A stretch of DNA of 64,000 nt from Edaphobacter dinghuensis (GCF_014640335.1 NZ_BMGT01000002.1:372001-436000); one strand, 5' to 3'. Numbered from the stretch's first letter, positions 51,462 to 61,076 are shown. The notes: a model not told the origin generated them from the letters alone. Made by a program: numbers and translations.

Positions 51462-52547
51462 CTACTCCAGTTCAAGTCCCGGTAGCTCCACTCCACCGCG
51501 CCTGTTCGAAATATAAGCCGCTTCCACCGTGCGCATCGTGTCGATCGCGTCCTCCACGCTCGTAGGCAGCGTCGACGCTTCGCCCTGCACATAAGCCTGC
51601 AACGATCCCATCGACCCCATAAACGCATCCGGAAACCAGTTCCCGCTCACCGGCCCTTCGCTCCATCCGGCATCGCCGCGAACAATGTATTCGAGATTAT
51701 CCGGCAGCCCCACCGGATAGTTCAGATTCACGCCCATCCGCGCCCGCATCGCGCCCTCCATTCCCTCCCACTGCACAAAGCTGCGCTGCATCTTCGGATC
51801 AAAGTCGTGGCTATGGTTCGCCGCGATGAACACGCGCTTATCATCCCCATAGTCGAACGTAATCACGCTCTTCGTCGCCGCAAGCTCGGCCGTCCGCGGA
51901 CTCTTCACCGTCTTCGCATACACACCCAGCGGATTCCCAAACCAGCTCCGCACCAGATCAACATAGTGAATCGAGTGGTAAAGAATCTCCAGTCGCGGAG
52001 CCGTCTTCAAAAAACTCCAAAGCTCCCACGGCATATGGCAGCTCACAGAAACTTCCATGTCGTGCACCGCACTCAACGCACCAGCATCGTACAGCGCACG
52101 TGCCGCCAGCATATTCGGAGCCCACCGCAACTGAAAGTTCACCGCCGCCGTCAGTCCCTTGCTCCGGCAGAGCTTCAAAATTTCGGTAGCCTCACCCAGC
52201 GTCTCTCCCATCGGCTTCTGCAGCAGTACCGCCGCTCCATCTGGCAACTGCGGCAGCACCACCCTCTGCGCCGGAGCCGGAACTGTGCAATCGAACACCG
52301 CATCCTTCGGCGCATAGGCCACAGCCTCGGCAATCGTCCCGGCGACAAAAGGAATCGCAAACTTCTTCGCCAGCGTCTCCGCCTTTTCGCGGTCCCTATC
52401 AACCACCGCAACTACAGAAAACCCAGCCTTCTTATAAGCCGGAAGATGAGCGTCGTGCGCAATTCCACCCGCACCCACCAGCACAATCGGCCGCGCCACC
52501 TTTGGCCTTGGAGCAACTGCCTCCCGCATCACCTTCTCGAAATCCAT
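51462..52547 (-). CDS. Gfo/Idh/MocA family oxidoreductase (paralogue 2)
   Basis: The 361-residue protein is a clear paralogue of the one at 29-30 kb: both have AHLPAYKKAGF, LQKPMGETL or MQKPMGETL, and APRLEILYHSIHY. The Rossmann motif is VLVGAGGIAHDAH. The start MDFEKV was chosen because GGAG lies 5 bases before it. As in the other copy, the usual EKP reads QKP. It lies next to sugar dehydrogenase genes, so it probably oxidises a sugar or sugar acid. Confidence 0.88.
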   Translation of the reverse strand: MDFEKVMREAVAPRPKVARPIVLVGAGGIAHDAHLPAYKKAGFSVVAVVDRDREKAETLAKKFAIPFVAGTIAEAVAYAPKDAVFDCTVPAPAQRVVLPQLPDGAAVLLQKPMGETLGEATEILKLCRSKGLTAAVNFQLRWAPNMLAARALYDAGALSAVHDMEVSVSCHMPWELWSFLKTAPRLEILYHSIHYVDLVRSWFGNPLGVYAKTVKSPRTAELAATKSVITFDYGDDKRVFIAANHSHDFDPKMQRSFVQWEGMEGAMRARMGVNLNYPVGLPDNLEYIVRGDAGWSEGPVSGNWFPDAFMGSMGSLQAYVQGEASTLPTSVEDAIDTMRTVEAAYISNRRGGVELPGLELE

Positions 52548-52662
52548 TCGTTCTCCATTCACTAATGCAATAGCCATTCTATTGTTAACGAGCAGGACGC
52601 GCTCAACGCTACCCTCACATCCGCTTGCAACCCGCCGCTCCTCACCGTACCTTGGAACAAGC

Positions 52663-53418
52663 ATGTCGTCCACGCTCGAGCTCGCACTCTTCTCCTGTCT
52701 TCTACTCGGCCTTCGTCACGGCTTCGACTACGACCACCTCGCCGCCATCTCCGACATCACCAGCGTCCAGCGCAACTGGCGCGAAGGCATGAAGCTCGGC
52801 CTGCTCTACGCCCTCGGCCACGCACTTACCGTCGCCCTCCTCGGCTCCGCCGTCATCTTCCTGCATCTCTCCCTCCCCGCGCATCTCGACACCGTCAGCG
52901 AGCGCCTCGTCGGTGCCACCCTCATCATCCTCGCCATCTATGTGCTCGTCACCTTCCTCCGCCGCAAGCCCGGCCACGAGCACCACCACATCCCTCGCAG
53001 CCGCATCGCCCTTCTCATCTCCGGAGCCCGCTACACCGGCTGGCAGATCCGTCGCCGCTTCAACCCCGCCACGCCGCAGCCCGAGCCCTTCGCCTTCCAG
53101 TACAACCAGAGCTCCGTCTTCGTCGTCGGCATCATCCACGGCCTCGGCGCCGAAACCCCATCGCAGCTCCTGCTCTTTCTCCTCGCAGCAAATCTCGGCG
53201 GCACCAGCCGCGGCTTCATCGGCCTGCTCTCCTTCATCGTTGGTCTGCTCATGATGAATACCCTGATGACCGCATCTGCCTCAGGCATCTTCGCCGGTGC
53301 AACCAACCGCCCGCGTGTCCAGACCGTCGTAACCTCGCTCACCGCGGCCTATAGCTTTATCATCGGAGCCATCTTTCTCTTCGGCATCTCCGACAAGCTT
53401 CCCCCACTCCTCCACTAG
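52663..53418 (+). CDS. NiCoT-like nickel/cobalt transporter
   Basis: The 251-residue protein has about six to eight helices and the HX4DH motif HGFDYDH at 19-25, the NiCoT signature for metal selection. A short His cluster (GHEHHHIP) lies in a loop. It probably moves Ni2+ or Co2+ across the inner membrane; export rather than import cannot be excluded. The start was moved to MSSTLEL since the ORF's longer N-terminus is not membrane-like. It lies 12 bases before the SDR gene. Confidence 0.82.
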   Translation: MSSTLELALFSCLLLGLRHGFDYDHLAAISDITSVQRNWREGMKLGLLYALGHALTVALLGSAVIFLHLSLPAHLDTVSERLVGATLIILAIYVLVTFLRRKPGHEHHHIPRSRIALLISGARYTGWQIRRRFNPATPQPEPFAFQYNQSSVFVVGIIHGLGAETPSQLLLFLLAANLGGTSRGFIGLLSFIVGLLMMNTLMTASASGIFAGATNRPRVQTVVTSLTAAYSFIIGAIFLFGISDKLPPLLH

Positions 53419-53430
53419 CGAGAAAATCCA

Positions 53431-54207
53431 ATGAGCACAGCGCCGACCTACGCCACCTACCCCAGTCTTGTCGATCAGGTCGTCCTCATCACCGGCGGAG
53501 CCTCAGGCATCGGTGCCGCCACCGTCGAGCAGTTCGCCCTGCAAGGCGCTCGCGTAGCCTTTCTCGACGTAGCCGACAAACCAGCGCTCGCATTGATCGA
53601 AGACCTCACTCCACGCAGCAAGCACGCACCCCTCTACCACCACTGCGACCTCACCAACATCGAAAATCTGCAAGCCGCCATCGCCGCCGTCACCGAACAA
53701 CTAGGCACACCGCGCGTCCTCATCAACAACGCCGCCAACGACGAGCGTCACCGCTTCGAAGACGTCACGCCCAACTCCTGGCACGCAGGCCTGGCCGCAA
53801 ATCTTCACCACCAGTTCTTTGCCGCGCAGGCCGTCGCTCCCGGCATGAAGGCCGCAGGCGGCGGCTCCATCATTAACATGAGCTCCATCTCGTGGCGCAT
53901 CCCCACCGCGCACCTCTCCGTCTACGTCACCGCCAAGGCAGCCATCACCGGTATGAGCCGCTCCATGGCCAAAGACCTCGGCCCATCCAACATCCGCGTC
54001 AACGCCGTCCTTCCCGGGGCCGTCCTCACCGAAAAGCAGCAGCGCCTCTACATGTCCCCCGACTACGAGCAAGAGCTCTTCAAGGTGCAGTTCCTGAAGC
54101 GTCACGTCATGCCCGACGAAATCTCCCGTCTTCTGCTCTTCCTCGCCGCCGACGACAGCTCCGCCATCACCGGCCAGGACTACATCATCGACGCCGGCTG
54201 GATTTAG
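53431..54207 (+). CDS. SDR sugar 1-dehydrogenase-like protein
   Basis: The 258-residue SDR has TGGASGIG, NNAANDERHRFEDVT, SSISW with catalytic Ser, and YVTAKAAITG with catalytic Tyr and Lys. These features, especially NNAANDxRH, match the D-xylose/L-arabinose/L-fucose 1-dehydrogenase group, which oxidises aldoses to lactones with NAD(P)+. L-fucose is a candidate substrate given the fucose genes 20 kb away, but the specificity cannot be read from sequence. Confidence 0.85.
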   Translation: MSTAPTYATYPSLVDQVVLITGGASGIGAATVEQFALQGARVAFLDVADKPALALIEDLTPRSKHAPLYHHCDLTNIENLQAAIAAVTEQLGTPRVLINNAANDERHRFEDVTPNSWHAGLAANLHHQFFAAQAVAPGMKAAGGGSIINMSSISWRIPTAHLSVYVTAKAAITGMSRSMAKDLGPSNIRVNAVLPGAVLTEKQQRLYMSPDYEQELFKVQFLKRHVMPDEISRLLLFLAADDSSAITGQDYIIDAGWI

Positions 54208-54232
54208 TCACAATCCAACACAACCATCACCG

Positions 54233-54323
54233 CACGTCATCTCGATCGAAGCTGGCGGGTCCCCGACGAGCTTGCTCGTTGGGGTGCAAGCGCAGTGGAG
54301 AGACCCCTGTATTTGCCGTTGCC
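54233..54323 (+). repeat. Dispersed hairpin repeat, family A copy 2
   Basis: It opens with CACGTCATCTCGATCGAAG and closes with GTGGAGAGACCCCTGTATTT then GCCGTTGCC. The interior holds an extra hairpin CCCCGACGAGC/GCTCGTTGGGG, making this the longest copy. It lies between the SDR and the DlgD-like gene. Confidence 0.85.
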
Positions 54324-54379
54324 TGTTTTAAATAACCTCATTGCCACGTCTCAAGCCAGCACGCGGATAAACTATCCCC

Positions 54380-55387
54380 ATGCTCCGAGTCCCCTACGCC
54401 GATCTCTACGCTGCCCTCCTCAAAGCCATGCAGCAGCTAGGCCTTCAAAGCGACCGCGCTGCCCTCTGCGCGCGCCTCTTCGCCGAAACCACACGCGACG
54501 GCGTCTACACTCACGGCCTCAACCGCTTCCCACGCTTCGAAGCAATGGTCCGCAACGGCAGCATCGACGTGAACGCCGAACCCGAGCGCACCGCCGCCTT
54601 CGGCAGTATCGAGCGCTGGGACGGCCACCGCGGCCCCGGCAACCTCAACGCCTACGCCGCCATGCAACGCACCATCGCTCTCGCCAAACAAAACGGCATC
54701 GGAGCCGTCGCACTCGGCAACACCAACCACTGGATGCGTGGCGGAAGCTACGGCTGGCTCGCCGCCGAACACGGCCTCTTCGCCCTCTGCTGGAGCAACA
54801 CCCTCGCCAATCTTCCCGCCTGGGGCACCGCCATCCCCACCGTCGGCAACAACCCGCTCGTCATTGCCGTTCCGCGCCCGCAGGGACACGTCGTTCTCGA
54901 CATGGCCATGTCACAGTTCTCCTACGGAAGCCTCGCCGCCTACAGCAAGCGCAACGCGCCGCTCCCCGTCCCCGGTGGCTACGACACTACTGGCAATCTC
55001 ACCACCGACGCCGCAGCCATCGAGGAATCACAGCGCGCCCTCCCCATCGGCTACTGGAAAGGCTCCAGCCTTTCGCTTGTCCTCGACATGATGGCAGCCA
55101 TGCTCTCCGGCGGACTCGCCACCCATCAGTTCCCTCTCGACCCCATGCACGAAGCCGGTCAATCGCAGATCTTTCTCGCCATCGATCCCTCTCACTTAAG
55201 CGCCGCCGAAGAGTTAAATCAGATTGCCGAAGGCATCATCGCAAATCTCCACGGCATCACACCCCTCGATGCTGCTCGCCCCTTGCGCTATCCCGGTGAA
55301 CAAACACTGCATCTCCGCGAAGAGAATCTCCGTCTCGGGATCCCCGTAGACCCAGAGCTATGGCAGCAGATCAGCGCCGTGCCATAG
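54380..55387 (+). CDS. Malate/L-lactate dehydrogenase-type reductase (DlgD/YiaK-like)
   Basis: The 335-residue protein belongs to the type 2 malate/L-lactate dehydrogenase family with DGVYTHGLNRFPRF (catalytic His), WDGHRGPGNLNAYAAM and GNTNHWMRGGSYG. The latter two match 2,3-diketo-L-gulonate reductase (DlgD) more than malate dehydrogenase. It reduces an alpha-keto sugar acid with NAD(P)H. The gene is part of the sugar-acid run and lies after a repeat copy. Confidence 0.86.
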   Translation: MLRVPYADLYAALLKAMQQLGLQSDRAALCARLFAETTRDGVYTHGLNRFPRFEAMVRNGSIDVNAEPERTAAFGSIERWDGHRGPGNLNAYAAMQRTIALAKQNGIGAVALGNTNHWMRGGSYGWLAAEHGLFALCWSNTLANLPAWGTAIPTVGNNPLVIAVPRPQGHVVLDMAMSQFSYGSLAAYSKRNAPLPVPGGYDTTGNLTTDAAAIEESQRALPIGYWKGSSLSLVLDMMAAMLSGGLATHQFPLDPMHEAGQSQIFLAIDPSHLSAAEELNQIAEGIIANLHGITPLDAARPLRYPGEQTLHLREENLRLGIPVDPELWQQISAVP

Positions 55388-55451
55388 CGCCATCGAATCG
55401 GTTAGCATGCCACCAGACAACGAGTCCGCTCGTTTTCGTGTCTAACCCAGA

Positions 55452-55730
55452 ATGGCGAAAGTAATTAAATTCGCGGTTGTCGCGGTTTGCCTGCTTTGCA
55501 TCCTCGCCGTGTGCATTGCGCCTCTTGTCGATCTCCCCGCTACCAGTCTTCGTGCGTATCAGGCAGCGGCGATATTGCTCTGGGGATTGATCGCAACTGC
55601 CTTCGCCCTGGCCGCTTCGGCCTCAAAGTTTCTCACCAGCCTTCGCATTACATCGCCAGTCCGCATCCGTCGAAAGACAGAGGAGTGGATAGGCTCTCCC
55701 GTAAGGCCCTCGTCTATCCTGCGATGCTAG
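55452..55730 (+). CDS. Short two-helix membrane protein
   Basis: The 92-residue ORF has two hydrophobic helices (about 5-25 and 37-57) and a basic C-terminus. No family is recognised and the ribosome site is weak, so it may or may not be expressed. It lies between the DlgD-like and radical SAM genes on the same strand. Confidence 0.45.
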   Translation: MAKVIKFAVVAVCLLCILAVCIAPLVDLPATSLRAYQAAAILLWGLIATAFALAASASKFLTSLRITSPVRIRRKTEEWIGSPVRPSSILRC

Positions 55731-55814
55731 AAAAGTTCTGCCCTCTTTCCAATCACTCCATAACCACGTCGGCGGGTCTCTCCATTCATTCCGCGCTGAC
55801 CCCAGGGAGAAAAG

Positions 55815-56807
55815 GTGAAGACTTCAGAAGTGCTACACGCGTGGGCGGGAATCCTCGAAGGTCGAAGGCCGTCTCTATCCATTGAAATCACAAGAGAGTG
55901 CCCATTGCGCTGTCCCGGTTGCTATGCCTTCGACGACGCTCATCTCGGCGCCAGCGGCACCACGCTTCGCCAGTTGTCCGACTTCAAAGGAGACGCTCTT
56001 GTAAACGGCGTCCTCGAAGTCGTCGACAGATATCGCCCTCTCCATCTCTCGCTCGTCGGCGGAGACCCACTCGTTCGCTACCGCGAGTTAGAGATTCTTC
56101 TGCCTGAACTCGACCAGCGCGGCATCTACGTTCAGATCGTCACCAGCGCCTTCCGCGCCATCCCAAAACATTGGGCCGAACTTCCCCACCTCAATCTCGT
56201 CGTCTCCATCGACGGCCTGCAACCCGAGCACGACGCCCGTCGCAAACCCGCAACCTACGAGCGCATCCTCAAAAACCTCGAAGGCACGCAAGCTACCATC
56301 CACTGCACCATCACCGGCCAGATCGCCGGCAAACCTCACTACCTTGAAGACTTTCTCCGCTTCTGGTCCTCCCGGCCCGAGGCAAAAAAAGTCTGGATGA
56401 GCATCTTCACCCCGCAGATCGGGGCAGAAGGCCCCGAGATCCTCACCCCAGAAGTCCGCGCCGCCGTCATCAACGAGCTTCTGCGTCTGCGTCCTCTCTA
56501 TCCCATCCTCGACATGCACCCCTCTTGCATCGAGGAGTTTCGCAACCCTCCCCAATCACCCGAAGAATGCATCTTTGCCCGCACCACTCACACCATCTCC
56601 GCCGATCTCAAAACCGCAATTACGCCATGCCAGTTCGGCGGCAACCCCAATTGCTCACAGTGCGGCTGCATGGCCTCTATGGGGCTCGCCGCCGTCGGCC
56701 ATCATAAAGTTGCCGGAAACCTTACCGCTGGTCGTATATTTATGATCTCGGACCGTATTGGCACGGGCGTGAGGAAACTTTTACAACAGCCAAGGAGAGC
56801 CTCATAG
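55815..56807 (+). CDS. Radical SAM protein, unknown substrate
   Basis: The 330-residue protein starts at GTG with an AGGGAGA site, has the radical SAM motif CPLRCPGC, LSLVGGDPLVRYRE in the SAM-binding region, and a C-terminal cluster of cysteines (CQFGGNPNCSQCGC) able to hold another iron-sulfur centre. It lies 4 bases before the class II aldolase gene, so the two are probably coupled. A role in modifying a peptide or lipid cannot be separated here. It is not close to HpnH. Confidence 0.85.
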   Translation: MKTSEVLHAWAGILEGRRPSLSIEITRECPLRCPGCYAFDDAHLGASGTTLRQLSDFKGDALVNGVLEVVDRYRPLHLSLVGGDPLVRYRELEILLPELDQRGIYVQIVTSAFRAIPKHWAELPHLNLVVSIDGLQPEHDARRKPATYERILKNLEGTQATIHCTITGQIAGKPHYLEDFLRFWSSRPEAKKVWMSIFTPQIGAEGPEILTPEVRAAVINELLRLRPLYPILDMHPSCIEEFRNPPQSPEECIFARTTHTISADLKTAITPCQFGGNPNCSQCGCMASMGLAAVGHHKVAGNLTAGRIFMISDRIGTGVRKLLQQPRRAS

Positions 56808-56811
56808 CGCG

Positions 56812-57573
56812 ATGACCCAATCCCTTGTCGAAGAGCCTATCCAAGTACACGTCACCAGCACAGGCCACGCAGTTGTACCGGGTCCTGCGATGAACTCTGT
56901 GGCAAGCCCGCTCGAAGCCGATCTCCGCAAGCAGCTCGCACGCATCGGCAAAGCCATGCATCGCGTCGGCTACACTCCCGCGACCGCAGGCAATCTCTCC
57001 GTGCGTCTCGACAGCGAGCGCATCCTCGCGACCCCAACCGGCTGCAGCAAATCCCTCCTGCAACCATCCGACATGGTCATCGTCGATCTCGACGGCCACA
57101 AGCTCTCCGGCCACCGCAAGGTCACCAGCGAGATCGGCATGCACCTCGCCGTCTATCGTGCGCGTCCCGACGTGCAGGCCATCGTCCACGCGCATCCTCC
57201 CATCGCAACTGCATTCGCCGCCTGTCGCAAGCCGCTCGATCAACCCATCTGTTCCGAGATCATGATGACCACCGGCCTCGTCCCGTTGGCAGAGTACGCA
57301 ACCACCGGCACCGAAGAGGTCAGCGAAAGCCTCCAGCCCTTTCTTCTCACGCACGACGCCATCCTGCTCGCCAACCACGGCCTGCTCACCTACGGCGAAA
57401 CTTTGATGGACGCCTTCATGAAGACCGAGACCGTCGAACACTTCGCCCAGGTCTGCCTCGCCGCGCATCAACTCGGCGGTGCGGTCCCGCTCGAAGACGC
57501 CGATCTCGAAAAACTTCGCCGGGCAAAGATGCGCTACAAACGAAACGCCTCCGACGAGCCCTGCAACGCCTGA
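56812..57573 (+). CDS. Class II aldolase/adducin family protein
   Basis: The 253-residue protein has the zinc-site residues H126 and H128 in VHAHPP and H189 in LLANHG, with a catalytic-type Glu107 in VTSEIGMH. This is the L-fuculose-1-phosphate aldolase family layout, which cleaves keto-sugar phosphates to lactaldehyde or glycolaldehyde and DHAP. The N-terminal 30 residues are extra; an internal ATG near residue 28 is an alternative start. It ends the second sugar-acid run. Confidence 0.88.
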   Translation: MTQSLVEEPIQVHVTSTGHAVVPGPAMNSVASPLEADLRKQLARIGKAMHRVGYTPATAGNLSVRLDSERILATPTGCSKSLLQPSDMVIVDLDGHKLSGHRKVTSEIGMHLAVYRARPDVQAIVHAHPPIATAFAACRKPLDQPICSEIMMTTGLVPLAEYATTGTEEVSESLQPFLLTHDAILLANHGLLTYGETLMDAFMKTETVEHFAQVCLAAHQLGGAVPLEDADLEKLRRAKMRYKRNASDEPCNA

Positions 57574-57677
57574 GAACGAACTCAAGGCACCAACAGCTAT
57601 CTCATCTTTAAAAACCAACCTCCCAATGCACGCTTCTCGATTGGGGCCGCACAGCCAACTATCTCGAAGCCCCAATG
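57574..57677. other. Start of a 566-base intergenic region holding an inverted repeat and degenerate repeat
   Basis: ATTGGGGC and GCCCCAAT (57640-57647 and 57669-57676) form an 8-bp stem. CCCAATGCACG followed by CTCGA at 57622-57640 resembles the start of repeat family A and may be a degraded copy. The rest of the region holds copies A3 and B1 and then about 250 bases before the receptor gene, in which no gene is seen. Confidence 0.5.
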
Positions 57678-57737
57678 CACGTCATCTCGACCGAAGGCGG
57701 CGCTTTGCCGCCGCAGTGGAGAGATCCCTGTATTTCG
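57678..57737 (+). repeat. Dispersed hairpin repeat, family A copy 3
   Basis: It opens with CACGTCATCTCGACCGAAG, has a GGCGGC/GCCGCC hairpin in the middle, and closes with GTGGAGAGATCCCTGTATTT, with T replacing the usual C at one position. It lies upstream of copy B1 of the second repeat. Confidence 0.85.
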
Positions 57738-57778
57738 TTTTGCCCCCGCCATCGTTCTAGCTTGTCGTTGCCGTTGCC

Positions 57779-57882
57779 CTTGCCGCTAGGTACAGCGAGG
57801 CTTTAGCCTCGCGTCTAAAAAAACCGCCGCAAAGCGGCCTCCGCTCTGCCGAAGGCCGGAGTGAAGGCGAAGCCGCAACGAC
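57779..57882 (+). repeat. Structured repeat family B, copy 1
   Basis: This 104-base element matches 63412-63514 with two substitutions and one A-run length change. It starts CTTGCCGCTAGGTACAGCG, contains GCGAGGCT/AGCCTCGC and CCGC/GCGG hairpins, and ends GAAGCCGCAACGAC. In both places it lies shortly downstream of a family A copy and of (GTTGCC)-type hexamers. Confidence 0.85.
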
Positions 57883-58139
57883 TTTATATTGCCGTTGCCT
57901 GTTCCTCACCCCACTTAACGAAAACGCACGGCTTACCTTTAGCCACAGAACTCGTCTCAAAAATGAACAAATCCAAAATTCATTCGTACAGTCTTCTGAA
58001 GGGCAAATTGAAGCGCAAATCGTTTCCTAACAGACTCCTCCGAGCCTTGGCTGAAAGTTTATTCAGGAAGCGCTGCAACTTGACGCTCACTTGACGATCT
58101 AAACAGTAGTTTGCTACATAGGTACGGAGGAAATCTCTG

Positions 58140-60995
58140 ATGCTTGAGTTGCAGAAACTGACGAAGCCGTACCTACTGGCCAAAATCTTCCTTCTCTTTG
58201 CTCTCTTCCTCTCCCTTCCTTGTCTTGCCGCCGCTCAATCCACCGGCGGACTCCGAGGCCAGGTGCTCGACCCCAGCGGTGCTCTAGTCCCCGGAGCCAC
58301 CGTCACCCTCACCCAAGGCACCACTGTCCTCACCGCTCCCTCAGGCAACGACGGCAACTACGCCTTCCGCGACGTCCCCACAGGCACATACTCCCTCACC
58401 ATCGACGCACAAGGATTCACCTTTCCCAAAACAGACGTAACCATCTCCTCCAGCCGCGTCCGTCAGATGAACCTCACCCTCGCCATCGCCGTCGAGCAGC
58501 AGAACATTCAGGTCACATCCCATAACACCGGCGTCAGCGTCGACCCCAGCGAAAACGCAGGCGCCATGGTCCTCAGCGGACACGACCTCGACGCTCTCTC
58601 GGACGATCCCGACCAGCTCCAAAGCGAGTTGCAAGCGCTCGCCGGACCCGCAGCCGGACCCAACGGCGGCCAGATCTACATCGACGGATTCGCCGGTGGC
58701 CAACTCCCGCCCAAATCCTCCATCCGCGAGATTCGCATCAATCAAAATCCTTTCTCCGCAGAGTTCGACCGCCTCGGCTACGGCCGCATCGAAATCCTCA
58801 CCAAGCCCGGCACCGATAAATTCTCCGGCTACGTCATGACCTTCATCACCTCTTCTGCCCTGAACACAGCCAACCCGCTCGTGCAGGAGCAGCCCAGCTA
58901 CCACGGCTACTCTCTCCCTGCTTACATCGCTGGCCCTCTCACCAAGCATTCGTCCTACTTCGCAAACTTCTTCCACAATCAGCTTCAGAATCAGGAGTTC
59001 GTCGTCGCCGTCAATCCAGCCGACACCACGGCCACCATCACGCAAACCGTTCAACGCCCCTCATCCTTCTGGCAGTTCAATCCCCGCTTCGACTTTCAGC
59101 TAGGCAAGAGCAACACCCTCTCTATCCGCGACTCCTTCTCCCGCTATCAACAGACCAACGCCGGTGTCGGCACTCTTGTCCTTGCCGATAACTCCTACAA
59201 CCAGACCCAACTCGAAAACGCCATTCAGGTCAGCGACACCGTCGTCATCAACTCAAAGCTCATCAACGAGACGCACTTCCAATGGCGAAAGGTCCGCAAC
59301 AGTCAGACCGCCAACACTTTTACTCCAACCGTCACCGTTCAGGGAGCTTTCACGACCGGCGGCAACAGCTCCGGCGTCGTTCGCGATCATCAGGACATCT
59401 TCGAGCTGCAGAACTACTCCACCGCAACCGCAGGTCTGCACACCATTCGCTTCGGCGCCCGCCTGCAGGCGTACCGTGATGCCAACTACTCCACCTCCGG
59501 CGTCAACGGAACCTACATCTTTCAATCCCTCGACCACTACCTCGCAGGCAAGCCCGATCAATATCAGGCCACAGTCATCAAGAATCCCCTGGCGCGCGTA
59601 CTCCTCTTCGACGCCGCTCTCTTCTATCAGGACGACTGGCGCTGGAAGCCAAACTTCACCCTCAGCTACGGTCTCCGCTACGAAGGCCAGAACCGCATTC
59701 GCGACCACGCCGACTTCGCGCCGCGCGTTGCCCTCGCCTGGGCTCCCGGACACATGGGCAGCAAACCGCCCAAGACCGTCTTCCGCGCTGGCTACGGCTG
59801 GTTCTACAACCGCTTCACCGTGCCCAACTCCTTCAACTCGGCCACCGGAACGCCGTACATCATTCAAGCCCTTCACCAGAACGGCATCAACCAGCAGAGC
59901 TACGTCGTCAACAACCCCGGCTTCTACGATCCCACCACCCCAGCCTCACCCACCACCCTCAGCAGTGACAGCACCTCGCTACCCACCGTCTACAGCATTG
60001 ATCCTCACTTTCGCGCCGCGCTCGACATGCAGGGCGGCATCGGCGTAGACCGCGCTGTCGGCAAGCTGGGCACTGTCAACGTAACCTATCTCTTCACCCG
60101 CGGCATTCATCAATACCTGACCAACAACATCTCCGCGCCCAGCTTCGATCCCACCACTTACACCATCACCGGCCCCACACCGTCCGAGTTCAACTACCAG
60201 TTCCAGTCCGGCGGCATCTACAAGCAGAACCAGATCATCGTCACCGGCAACACCAAGTACAAGAGCATCTCAGTCCACACCTCTTACACCTTCAACGATG
60301 CCCAAAGCGATACCCAGGGCGTCACCTACACGCCATCGGTCGCCGCAAAACCCAGCCTCGACTACGGCCGCGCCAGCTTCGGCATCCATCATCGCCTCGT
60401 CATCCTCGGCACCTACGCCGCTCCGCATGGCATCATCGTCGCGCCACTGCTCTTCGCGCAATCAGGAACACCCTACAACCTCACCATCGGCAACGACCTC
60501 ACCGGCAACAACCAGTTCAACGCCCGTCCCACCTACGGCACCTGCGGAGCAACCGACGTCGTCTCCACTCCCTACGGCTGCCTCGACACCGACCCCATCG
60601 GCAAAGGCGAGCCGATCGTTCCCTACGGCATCGGAACCGGCCCCGCTAACTTTGTGCTGCATATGCGCATCAGCAAAGCCTTCGGAGTCGGCCCCAAGAT
60701 CAAAGGCACCACGGCCAGTGGGTTCAAAGGTGGGGGCGGCGGAGGAAGCGTCGCCGGTCGCGGCCTCGGCGGCGCACAAGCTGGCCCCAAACTCGATGCC
60801 AGCGTCACCCGCAAATACAGCCTCACCATCGTAGCCACCTCGTTCAATGTCCTCAACATCGTCAACCGAGGCACACCAAACGGCGTCCTGAACTCCACAC
60901 TCTTCGGCAAAACCCAATCACTCGCCGGAGACGGCTTCGGCTCCAACACCGCAGGCAACCGCAGCGTCTTCCTCCAAGCCATGTTCAACTTCTAG
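58140..60995 (+). CDS. TonB-dependent receptor-like outer-membrane protein, Oar-like
   Basis: The 951-residue protein has a signal peptide (ending near LAAAQS), a CarboxypepD_reg-like domain (LRGQVLDPSGALVPGATVTL) at about 36-115, a plug with IYIDGFAGGQLPPKSS and a barrel ending in FLQAMFNF. A Gly-rich linker (KGGGGGGSVAGRGLGG) interrupts the last part. A GGAGG site precedes the ATG. It is the third of this family here, and the only one on the plus strand. The ligand is unknown. Confidence 0.92.
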   Translation: MLELQKLTKPYLLAKIFLLFALFLSLPCLAAAQSTGGLRGQVLDPSGALVPGATVTLTQGTTVLTAPSGNDGNYAFRDVPTGTYSLTIDAQGFTFPKTDVTISSSRVRQMNLTLAIAVEQQNIQVTSHNTGVSVDPSENAGAMVLSGHDLDALSDDPDQLQSELQALAGPAAGPNGGQIYIDGFAGGQLPPKSSIREIRINQNPFSAEFDRLGYGRIEILTKPGTDKFSGYVMTFITSSALNTANPLVQEQPSYHGYSLPAYIAGPLTKHSSYFANFFHNQLQNQEFVVAVNPADTTATITQTVQRPSSFWQFNPRFDFQLGKSNTLSIRDSFSRYQQTNAGVGTLVLADNSYNQTQLENAIQVSDTVVINSKLINETHFQWRKVRNSQTANTFTPTVTVQGAFTTGGNSSGVVRDHQDIFELQNYSTATAGLHTIRFGARLQAYRDANYSTSGVNGTYIFQSLDHYLAGKPDQYQATVIKNPLARVLLFDAALFYQDDWRWKPNFTLSYGLRYEGQNRIRDHADFAPRVALAWAPGHMGSKPPKTVFRAGYGWFYNRFTVPNSFNSATGTPYIIQALHQNGINQQSYVVNNPGFYDPTTPASPTTLSSDSTSLPTVYSIDPHFRAALDMQGGIGVDRAVGKLGTVNVTYLFTRGIHQYLTNNISAPSFDPTTYTITGPTPSEFNYQFQSGGIYKQNQIIVTGNTKYKSISVHTSYTFNDAQSDTQGVTYTPSVAAKPSLDYGRASFGIHHRLVILGTYAAPHGIIVAPLLFAQSGTPYNLTIGNDLTGNNQFNARPTYGTCGATDVVSTPYGCLDTDPIGKGEPIVPYGIGTGPANFVLHMRISKAFGVGPKIKGTTASGFKGGGGGGSVAGRGLGGAQAGPKLDASVTRKYSLTIVATSFNVLNIVNRGTPNGVLNSTLFGKTQSLAGDGFGSNTAGNRSVFLQAMFNF

Positions 60996-61027
60996 CCCAT
61001 TCTTCCTGCTACGAAGCAGCAAAAAAG

Positions 61028-61076
61028 CACGTCATCTCGACCGAAGCGAAGCGGAGTGGAGAGACCCCTGTATTGG
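61028..61076 (+). repeat. Dispersed hairpin repeat, family A copy 4
   Basis: It opens with CACGTCATCTCGACCGAAG and closes with GTGGAGAGACCCCTGTATTG. The middle is minimal (CGAAGCGGA), giving the shortest copy. It follows the receptor stop by 32 bases. Confidence 0.85.

Noticed and set aside
54295..55299. 334-codon plus-strand frame rich in Arg, His and Pro
   Set aside because: It overlaps the DlgD-like gene in another frame and has only biased composition. It starts inside a family A repeat.
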